A DNA stretch of 7,075 nucleotides from Hydrogenophaga sp. (GTDB lineage: Bacteria > Pseudomonadota > Gammaproteobacteria > Burkholderiales > Burkholderiaceae_C), in NCBI GenBank assembly GCA_020047875.1, contig JAIFNE010000012.1:1-7075 (forward strand), given 5' to 3'. A program made the position numbers and the translations under genes. Positions 1 through 5,723 of the stretch are shown here, in pieces. How positions within the stretch are numbered: the first letter of the stretch is position 1; every line of letters starts with the position of its first letter. The notes beneath the pieces are model-generated. The model did no database searches. It saw only the letters and a list, made by a program, of their open reading frames with translations, and was not told where the DNA came from.

Positions 1-259
1 ACACGGCGAGCAGCGCGCCGCCCCTGAGCGACGGATCAGCCGCCAGCGAAGCCAGCAGGTCGAACCCGCTTTCGCCGGGCATCATCAAATCCGTGATCAG
101 CAGGGCGACCGGGCCCTGGCGCAGCGCAGCGCGTGCGGTGGCGGCGTCGGCGCAGGTCAGCATCTCGACCGGCAGGTCCTCCAGGGCCAGTTCGACAAAG
201 CGGCGGGTCGAAGCATCGTGATCGACGAAGACGATGCGCGGCCTGACCAGTGGTTTCAT
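1..259 (-). CDS. Response regulator receiver-domain protein, 3' end beyond window
   Basis: This is the N-terminal 86 residues of a CheY-like receiver domain; the rest lies left of the window. It starts directly with the receiver fold: strand 1 is RIVFVDHD with acidic D13 and D15, and the phosphoacceptor is D57 in LLITDLMMPGESG. The second position of the usual Asp-Asp acidic pocket is His14, a variant that still leaves an acid on each side. The conserved Thr/Ser and Lys would lie past the edge, so it cannot be said whether an output domain or kinase follows. The ATG at 259 overlaps the TGA of the upstream regulator gene (ATGA) and has no Shine-Dalgarno sequence, so translation is probably coupled. 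The family receives phosphate from a histidine kinase in the cytoplasm; no kinase is visible here. The receiver domain is secure; the role is unknown. Confidence 0.9.
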   Translation of the reverse strand, partial: MKPLVRPRIVFVDHDASTRRFVELALEDLPVEMLTCADAATARAALRQGPVALLITDLMMPGESGFDLLASLAADPSLRGGALLAV

Positions 260-936
260 GCCGGCATCGGGGCGGCGTGGCTCTGTGCCAGCGCGTGCGA
301 CAGCAGCGCGGGCAGCTCGACGGCCAGCCGCGGCTTGTGCACCACCGGCAGGCCTTCCAGCGCAAAGGCGTAGGGTTCGAGCGCCGGGCCTTCGAGCGAG
401 GTGACGACGATGAGTCGGCTGCGCGCGAACGCCGGGTGCGAACGCAGCCCGGTGATCAAGGTCGCGCCGTCGATGCCGGGCAGCAGAATGTCCACCAGCA
501 GCACCTCGGGCTCGAGCTTGCCAGCCATCGCGAGACCGGCGATGCCGTCATCGGCCAGGTGCAGCTCGACCTGGGGAAAGCGGGCCTTCACCAACAGCGT
601 GACGAGGTTCTGGAAGTGGCGCGAGTCCTCGATCAGCAACACGCGTGGCCGTCGGCTGGCCGGCGCCGCCGTGGCCATGCCGACCGGCGGGTCGGCGGGC
701 ACGCCGACAGAGGGCCCCCGCGTTTCCGGCCGCGACTTGCCGCTTTGACGCTCAGACAGCCAGCGGTCGACCGAGACCCGGCTGATGCGGCGGTGGCCAC
801 CGGGCGTACGCCAGGCTTCGAGTTCGCCACGGTCGACCATCAGCTGCACCGACCGCACGGCCAGGCCCAGGCTGCGCGCCACCTCGACGGTGGTGCAATC
901 GTCGGGAGCGACGGACTCGTTCGAGGATGTTTGCAT
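256..936 (-). CDS. Response regulator with N-terminal excisionase/MerR-like HTH and C-terminal receiver domain
   Basis: A 226-residue cytoplasmic protein with two domains. Residues about 14-62 form a winged-helix DNA-binding domain of the excisionase/MerR type (TVEVARSLGL, then SVQLMVDRGELEAW and the signature TPGGHRRI). A Pro/Ala/Gly-rich linker covers about 63-96. Residues 97-215 are a full receiver domain with acidic pocket E103-D104, phosphoacceptor D149 (LLVDILLPGIDG), T179 and K201 in VVHKP, so it should be phosphorylatable. The DNA-binding-first order is the reverse of the usual OmpR, NarL and NtrC arrangement. The start at 936 is preceded by an in-frame TAA ten codons upstream with no other start between, though no Shine-Dalgarno sequence is evident. 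It overlaps the next receiver gene by 4 nt, suggesting one signalling unit. Targets are unknown; the pump genes just upstream on the same strand are candidates only by proximity. Confidence 0.9.
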   Translation of the reverse strand: MQTSSNESVAPDDCTTVEVARSLGLAVRSVQLMVDRGELEAWRTPGGHRRISRVSVDRWLSERQSGKSRPETRGPSVGVPADPPVGMATAAPASRRPRVLLIEDSRHFQNLVTLLVKARFPQVELHLADDGIAGLAMAGKLEPEVLLVDILLPGIDGATLITGLRSHPAFARSRLIVVTSLEGPALEPYAFALEGLPVVHKPRLAVELPALLSHALAQSHAAPMPA

Positions 937-1060
937 CGGTGCGATTTTGCCGGTTGAATGGGGCGTTTAGCCAATCATCCGAAATGACAATATCATTTTT
1001 CGCACATTTTGACCCGCCAAAGCACGCCGCGCCGCGCCTCAACCGCAGCCTTTCAGCCGC
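937..1060 (-). promoter_or_regulatory. AT-rich leader upstream of the HTH-receiver gene, possible promoter
   Basis: This gap separates the transporter gene from the regulator pair. Bases about 975-1012 are clearly AT-rich against a GC-rich background, as expected for a promoter. No convincing -35/-10 pair was found: on the minus strand TATTGT is the best -10-like hexamer, with only a weak GTCAAA 17 nt upstream. The gap suggests the regulator genes may be transcribed separately from the pump operon, but read-through is not excluded. Confidence 0.35.
982..998. repeat. Inverted repeat AAATGA-N5-TCATTT, possible operator
   Basis: Arms 982-987 and 993-998 are perfectly complementary around a 5-base spacer, within the AT-rich patch about 50 bases before the HTH-receiver start. 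Its position suits an operator, perhaps for autoregulation by the adjacent DNA-binding response regulator, but AT-rich 6-base arms can arise by chance. No known consensus was recognised. Confidence 0.3.
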
Positions 1061-1080
1061 TCAGGCCGACACCGGCTGAA
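1052..1080 (-). repeat. 8-bp inverted repeat over the transporter stop codon
   Basis: TTCAGCCG (1052-1059) pairs with CGGCTGAA (1073-1080) across a 13-base loop, and the TGA stop (1061-1063) lies in the loop. In the minus-strand transcript it would form a stem at the end of the transporter message. No U-run follows, so it does not qualify as a classical intrinsic terminator. It could stabilise the 3' end or help a factor-dependent stop. Confidence 0.35.
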
Positions 1081-2080
1081 TGTTGGCCAGGGGCTCGGGC
1101 GCCAGGAGCGTGCCGTCGCGCAGACCGCGCACCGTGGCGAAGCCCAGCCACAGCACCACCATGGAGGTCACGGCCAGCAGCAGCACGCCCATGGTCTGCA
1201 GGCCAGCGGCTTGCGGGTACAGATCGCCAACGCGCAGCGTGAGCGTGCCAAGCGCGGCCAGCGGGAACGACAGGGCCCAGTAAGCCAGCCCGAACGGCTG
1301 GCTCGCGATGCGCTTGGCAATCGGCAGCAGCCACAACAGAAAAAACAGGGACACGCCCCACAGGGCCAGCACCAGCGCCGGCGGGGCCTGCCACTGCGTC
1401 AGCACCGTACCGATCACCGCAGGCGGTGCCAGCGTGATGAACCAGCTCGGCAGCAGGCGATCGGGCAGCGGGCTGTGGGCGATGCGCCGCGCCAGCACCA
1501 AGGCCAGCACGATGGGCCAGAAAAACACGCCAATGCCCATCTGCGCCGCCGACCACACGGTATGACCCAGCGGCAGACCGGCCAGTGGCACCACCACATT
1601 GCCCACCACCGGAATCAGCAACACCGGCGTGACCGCTGGCCACAGCCCGGTATTGCCCGGGCCTTGCCCTGGCGTGGCGGGCGCCAGCCAGCGGCCCAGC
1701 ACCCACACGGTGGCCCAGAGCTGGGTCAGTGCGCCCAGCCACCAAAGCATGTTCCAGCCACGGTGCGGCCCCAGCAGCGCCACGCCCACGGCGGCCAGCA
1801 ACAGCATCGCCACCGGGAAGGCAGCCACAAAGGCGTGGCGTGCCGGGTGCCGGAGGTCTTCGGCCAGCGCGGCCGGGTGGCGCACGGCGCGCAGCACCGA
1901 GGCCACCAGCAACACCAGAAACACCAGCGCGGCCAGCGCTGCCGCCACCAGCGCCACGCCATCGGCCATACCGCCCAGCACCTGCTGCGCCTGATGCCAG
2001 GCCAGGCTCAGGCCGCACAGACCCATGACCACCGAGAACCAGCCAGGCATGAGGAATTTGAGTGGGGTCGGTGATGTCAT
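1061..2080 (-). CDS. TDT/SLAC1 (TehA-like) family anion transporter
   Basis: A 339-residue inner-membrane protein with about ten hydrophobic helices (near 12-28, 39-64, 83-104, 108-131, 149-169, 175-200, 209-227, 232-252, 264-281, 294-318), matching the TehA/SLAC1 fold. Family-like stretches are PGWFSVVMGLCGLSLAW at 12-28 and YWALSFPLAALGTLTLR at 268-284. F272 may correspond to the gating Phe of TehA and SLAC1 (by eye, unverified). Known members move small anions: plant SLAC1 chloride/nitrate, yeast Mae1 malate and yeast Ssu1 sulfite. ATG 2080 was chosen over a GTG at 2137, because the extra 19 residues are Arg/Leu/Pro-rich and unlike the family and would overlap an intercistronic hairpin. 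No strong Shine-Dalgarno sequence is seen. It follows DUF2892 by 83 nt and is probably the last gene of the pump operon. Substrate unknown; sulfite is plausible from context. Confidence 0.88.
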   Translation of the reverse strand: MTSPTPLKFLMPGWFSVVMGLCGLSLAWHQAQQVLGGMADGVALVAAALAALVFLVLLVASVLRAVRHPAALAEDLRHPARHAFVAAFPVAMLLLAAVGVALLGPHRGWNMLWWLGALTQLWATVWVLGRWLAPATPGQGPGNTGLWPAVTPVLLIPVVGNVVVPLAGLPLGHTVWSAAQMGIGVFFWPIVLALVLARRIAHSPLPDRLLPSWFITLAPPAVIGTVLTQWQAPPALVLALWGVSLFFLLWLLPIAKRIASQPFGLAYWALSFPLAALGTLTLRVGDLYPQAAGLQTMGVLLLAVTSMVVLWLGFATVRGLRDGTLLAPEPLANIQPVSA

Positions 2081-2110
2081 GGCGAGTTTTGGTAAAGCAG
2101 GTAGCGCAGG

Positions 2111-2134
2111 CAGCGCCAAGCGGAAGCGGCGCTG
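2111..2134 (-). repeat. Intercistronic hairpin, 7-bp stem
   Basis: CAGCGCC (2111-2117) pairs with GGCGCTG (2128-2134). Inside, GC/GC around GGAA can extend the stem past a two-base bulge. It lies between the DUF2892 stop and the transporter start. No U-run follows on the minus strand, so it more likely tunes message stability or partial read-through than terminates fully. Confidence 0.4.
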
Positions 2135-2140
2135 CACGCT

Positions 2141-2154
2141 CCAGCGTTTGCTGG
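2141..2154 (-). repeat. Small hairpin CCAGC-N4-GCTGG after the DUF2892 gene
   Basis: Five-base arms (2141-2145 and 2150-2154) surround a four-base loop, 10 bases beyond the DUF2892 stop codon. It is short alone, but it is followed directly by the larger hairpin at 2111-2134, giving two stem-loops in tandem in this gap. Confidence 0.3.
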
Positions 2155-2163
2155 CTCAACGCC

Positions 2164-2391
2164 TCACTTGGTGCTGCAAGCGATTTTGCTCTCGGGCACG
2201 CCCAGGGCTTTCAGAATCAGGGCCAGCGGGCAGAAGTTGGTGAAACCGAACTGGAACAGGTTCAGGCCCACGAAAGCGGTAAAAGCCAAAAACCAGGGGC
2301 TCACGAACAAGGGGCTGGCTTCCACGCCCAAGGCCAGCGAGAACATGATGAACAGGCCAGCGATCACACGGATGTAACGTTCAACGGTCAT
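2164..2391 (-). CDS. DUF2892 (YgaP-type transmembrane) small membrane protein
   Basis: A 75-residue protein with two hydrophobic segments (about 7-23 and 30-46) that fills the whole length of the DUF2892 domain. Its hallmark stretch NLFQFGFTNFCPLALILKALG carries the conserved Asn, Gln and Cys54 of the Phe-Cys-Pro motif. A second Cys is near the C-terminus (C72). DUF2892 forms the membrane part of the E. coli rhodanese YgaP and is often found alone beside sulfur-transfer or persulfide genes; its biochemical role is unsettled. No rhodanese domain is fused here. The ATG at 2391 has a strong AGGAG six bases upstream, and the start lies 37 nt after the RND permease stop, so it is co-transcribed with the pump. 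The family call is firm; the function is inferred only from context. Confidence 0.9.
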   Translation of the reverse strand: MTVERYIRVIAGLFIMFSLALGVEASPLFVSPWFLAFTAFVGLNLFQFGFTNFCPLALILKALGVPESKIACSTK

Positions 2392-2397
2392 CTCAAA

Positions 2398-2402
2398 CTC
2401 CT
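2398..2402 (-). promoter_or_regulatory. Shine-Dalgarno AGGAG of the DUF2892 gene
   Basis: AGGAG lies six bases before the ATG at 2391 and is preceded by a seven-T run in the transcript. It is one of only two textbook ribosome-binding sites in the window, suggesting the small protein is made at a good rate relative to the weakly initiated genes around it. Confidence 0.8.
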
Positions 2403-2428
2403 AAAAAAAGAACACACGGGGAGGGGAA

Positions 2429-5400
2429 TCAGCTGGCAACCGCCACCAGCGCCTCGTACTTTTTACGGTACACGGCGAAATACAGCACGGGAATCACCAC
2501 CAGGGTGAGCAACGTCGAGACCGCGATGCCGAAAATGAGCGAGATCGCCAAGCCGTTGAAAATCGGGTCGTCCAGGATGAAAAAGGCACCCATCATGGCG
2601 GCCAGACCGGTCAGCGCAATCGGTTGAGCGCGCACCGCCGCCGACTGCACCACCGCCTGCGCAAACGGCACACCGCGCGCGGTTTCCAGTTCGATGAAGT
2701 CCACCAGCAGGATGGAGTTGCGCACGATGATGCCGGCCAGCGCGATCATGCCGATCATGGAGGTGGCGGTGTACTGCGCATTCAGCAGCGCGTGGCCAGG
2801 CATCACGCCGATGATGGTGAGCGGGATCGGCGCCATGATGATCAGCGGCGTGACGTAGCTCCTGAACTGCGCCACCACCAGCAGGTAGATCAGAATCAGA
2901 CCCACACCGTAGGCGGCGCCCATGTCGCGGAAGGTCTCGTAGGTGATCTGCCACTCGCCGTCCCACTTCAGCGCGTACTGACGGTACGGGTCTTTGGGCT
3001 GGCTGATCCAGTACTCGCCGAGTTCACCGGCGTTGGGCAGCGCGGCGGCTTGCATCTGGCTGCGAATCTCGGCCAGACCGTAGAGCGGTGAATCGAGTTG
3101 GCCCGCCATGTCGCCCAGCACATACACCACGGGCAGCAGGTTCTTGGTGAACAACGGCTGGTCGATCACGCCGCGCTCGACCGTCACCAGCTCGGACAGC
3201 GGCACCATCGCACCACTGGCCGCCCGCAGGGGCAAGGCGAGCAGGCTGTCCAGGCCCACCTGCTGGTCCCGGGGCAGTTGCAGGCGCACCGGCACCGGGT
3301 ATTTGGCGTGGCCGTCGTGCAGGTAGGCGGCGTCGGCCCCCGAAAGCGCGGCGTTCACGGTTTGCGCAATCACCTGCACCGGAATGCCCAGCGACTCGGC
3401 GCGCTGGCGCTGAATGCGCAGGAAGGCGCGCGGCGCGTGTTCTTTCAACGTGGTGTCCACACCGACGATGTCAGGCGTATCGCGGAAGGCCTGCGCCACC
3501 CGCTGCGCCAACTCCGTGCGACCGGCTTCGTCGGGCCCATACACCTCGGCCACGATGGGCGAGAGCACCGGCGGGCCCGGCGGCACCTCCACCACCTTGA
3601 TGCGCGCACCATGCACGGCGGCGATTTTTTCCAGCTCGGGTCGGTGGCGCTGCGCGATGGCGTGGCTCTTCTCGCTGCGGTGTGCCGCGTCAGCCAGGTT
3701 GACCTGCAGGTCGCCGCTCTCAGCCTCGGCGCGCAGGTAGTACTGGCGCACCAGGCCGTTGAAGGTGATGGGGCTGGCGGTGCCGGCGTAGCCCTGCACA
3801 TCAGCCACCTCGGGCTGCTGCGCGAGCCAGGCGGTGAGGTCTTGCAAGGCGGCCGCGGTGTCTTCGAGCGGCGTGCCGGCGGGCATGTCGAGTACCACCT
3901 GGTATTCGCTCTTGTTGTCGAACGGCAGCATTTTCAGCACCACCCACTGCACCATGGTCAAGCCCACCGACAGCGCCAGCGCCACCAGAATGCCTGCCAG
4001 CAACAGCCAGCGTTTGCGGGCGCTGGAGAGCAACGGGGTGAGCACCCGGGTGAAGAAGCCCTGCAGCGCATGCGTGACCTTGCCGGGGCCGTGCGCGGCG
4101 TGGCCCGGGCCGGTTTGCGTCAATTTCAACGCCAGCCAGGGCGTGACGGTGAAGGCGATCACCAGGGAAATCGCCATGCCCATGCTGGCGTTGATCGGAA
4201 TGGGGCTCATGTAAGGGCCCATCAGGCCGCTCACAAACGCCATCGGCAGCAGGGCCGCGATCACGGTGAAGGTGGCCAGAATGGTGGGGCCGCCCACCTC
4301 GTCGACCGCGCGCGGAATGATGACGGCGAGCGGCACGTCGGGCGTGAGCTGGCGGTGCCGGTGGATGTTTTCCACCACCACGATCGCGTCGTCCACCAGG
4401 ATGCCGATGGAGAAGATGAGCGCGAACAGCGACACGCGGTTGAGCGTGAAGCCCCAGGCCCAGGACGCGAACAGGGTGGCGGTGAGCGTGAGGATCACCG
4501 CGGCGCCCACGATCACCGCCTCGCGCCGGCCCAGCGCCAGGCCCACCAGAACGATCACGCTGGCGGTGGCAAAGATGAGTTTCTGGATCAGCTTGTTGGC
4601 TTTGTCCGCCGCGGTCTGGCCATAGTCGCGGGTGATGGACACCTCGACCCCTTCGGGGATCACCGTGTTCTGCAGCAGGCTCAGGCGCTCGCGCACGCCC
4701 GCGGCCACGTCCACCGCGTTTTCACCCGGCTTTTTGGTCACGGTGATGGTCACAGCCGGGTGGCTCTGGCCGCGCTGGTCGGTGTGGTCGACATCGGCCG
4801 CCCCGGGGGTGAACCAAACGTAGCGCTGCGGCAGCTGCGCACCCGCCTCCACGCGGGCCACCTCTCGCAGGTAGATCGGTCGGCCCTGACTCACACCCAC
4901 CACGATGTCGCCCACGTCTTTCGCGTTTTGCAGGAACTCACCGGTCTGCACGCTCAGCATGCCGGGCTCGCCGGGCGCCGCGCCGGGGTTGGCGACCGAA
5001 CCCGATGGCATGGCCTGGTTCGCGGCCGCAATCGCGCCCTGCAGCGCCTGCACGCTGATGCCGCGCTCGCGCAACCGCCCGGGCTCCAGCCACACCTGCA
5101 CCGCGCGGCCCGGGCCGCCGATGGTCACCACCTCGCGCGTACCCGGTACGCGCTTGAGCTCAGCCTCCAGCGTGTGCGCCACCCGCTCCAGATCGAGCGC
5201 GCTGGCGGCGTCCCGGGTCCAGAGCGTGGCGGCGAGCACCGGCACATCGTCGATGCCTTTGGGTTTGACGATGGGCGTGAGCACGCCCAAGCCTGGCGGC
5301 AACCAGTCCTGGTTGGCGTTCAACACGTCGTACAGCCGCACCAGCGCTTCGGTACGCGGCACGCCCACCTGAAACTGCACCGTGAGCACCGCCACACCCG

Positions 5401-5713
5401 GGCGCGACACCGAATAGGTGTGCTCAATGCCCTGAATCTGCGCCAGCACCTGCTCGGCCGGCCCCGCCACCAGCTGCTGCACATCCGCACTCGAAGCCCC
5501 AGGGAAGGGGATCAGCACGTTGGCCATGGTCACGTTGATCTGCGGCTCTTCTTCGCGCGGCGTGACCAGCACGGCGAACAGGCCCAGCAGCAGGGCCACG
5601 ATCGCCAGCAGCGGCGTGATCGCGTTGGACTGAAAGGCGCGGGCAACCGAACCCGAGAAGCCGAGCTTCTCGGGCGCGGTCAGCGAGGACGGGTCGGTGT
5701 GTGGTGCGCTCAT
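2429..5713 (-). CDS. RND efflux pump inner-membrane permease (AcrB/HAE-like)
   Basis: A 1094-residue proton-driven transporter of usual HAE-RND length. TM1 is at about 31-51, followed by TPREEEPQI (51-59). A large periplasmic loop comes next, then TM2-6 (about 379-530), TM7 (569-589), a second periplasmic loop and TM8-12 (about 934-1081). The TM4 relay pair is present in GILVDDAIVVVEN (D441, D442), and the TM11 residues matching AcrB R971 and T978 are R1028 and T1035. The position of AcrB K940 in TM10 is Arg (R998 in IVRNSILLVDF), a charge-conserving variant. The paired acids favour an HAE-type multi-substrate pump over a CusA-type metal pump, but the substrate is not readable. ATG 5713 lies 10 nt after the adaptor stop with only a weak GAG-type ribosome-binding site, so coupling is likely. 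A GTG at 5761 would overlap the adaptor and add unrelated residues. No outer-membrane channel is encoded nearby. Confidence 0.95.
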   Translation of the reverse strand: MSAPHTDPSSLTAPEKLGFSGSVARAFQSNAITPLLAIVALLLGLFAVLVTPREEEPQINVTMANVLIPFPGASSADVQQLVAGPAEQVLAQIQGIEHTYSVSRPGVAVLTVQFQVGVPRTEALVRLYDVLNANQDWLPPGLGVLTPIVKPKGIDDVPVLAATLWTRDAASALDLERVAHTLEAELKRVPGTREVVTIGGPGRAVQVWLEPGRLRERGISVQALQGAIAAANQAMPSGSVANPGAAPGEPGMLSVQTGEFLQNAKDVGDIVVGVSQGRPIYLREVARVEAGAQLPQRYVWFTPGAADVDHTDQRGQSHPAVTITVTKKPGENAVDVAAGVRERLSLLQNTVIPEGVEVSITRDYGQTAADKANKLIQKLIFATASVIVLVGLALGRREAVIVGAAVILTLTATLFASWAWGFTLNRVSLFALIFSIGILVDDAIVVVENIHRHRQLTPDVPLAVIIPRAVDEVGGPTILATFTVIAALLPMAFVSGLMGPYMSPIPINASMGMAISLVIAFTVTPWLALKLTQTGPGHAAHGPGKVTHALQGFFTRVLTPLLSSARKRWLLLAGILVALALSVGLTMVQWVVLKMLPFDNKSEYQVVLDMPAGTPLEDTAAALQDLTAWLAQQPEVADVQGYAGTASPITFNGLVRQYYLRAEAESGDLQVNLADAAHRSEKSHAIAQRHRPELEKIAAVHGARIKVVEVPPGPPVLSPIVAEVYGPDEAGRTELAQRVAQAFRDTPDIVGVDTTLKEHAPRAFLRIQRQRAESLGIPVQVIAQTVNAALSGADAAYLHDGHAKYPVPVRLQLPRDQQVGLDSLLALPLRAASGAMVPLSELVTVERGVIDQPLFTKNLLPVVYVLGDMAGQLDSPLYGLAEIRSQMQAAALPNAGELGEYWISQPKDPYRQYALKWDGEWQITYETFRDMGAAYGVGLILIYLLVVAQFRSYVTPLIIMAPIPLTIIGVMPGHALLNAQYTATSMIGMIALAGIIVRNSILLVDFIELETARGVPFAQAVVQSAAVRAQPIALTGLAAMMGAFFILDDPIFNGLAISLIFGIAVSTLLTLVVIPVLYFAVYRKKYEALVAVAS

Positions 5714-5723
5714 GCTGACTCGC

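Noticed and set aside
250..957. A plus-strand 235-codon frame opposite the HTH-receiver gene
   Set aside because: It shows no recognisable domain, while the antisense frame carries all receiver and HTH signature residues.
1211..2074. A plus-strand 287-codon frame opposite the SLAC1-family gene
   Set aside because: It is His/Gln/Arg-rich without family features. The minus frame encodes ten well-formed membrane helices.
2081..2137. GTG start at 2137 for the SLAC1-family gene
   Set aside because: The extra residues are Arg/Leu/Pro-rich and translated from the intercistronic hairpin region; the family homology begins just after ATG 2080.
2401..2428. T-run between the permease and DUF2892 as a terminator
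   Set aside because: No stem precedes the run, and it directly abuts the AGGAG of the next gene.
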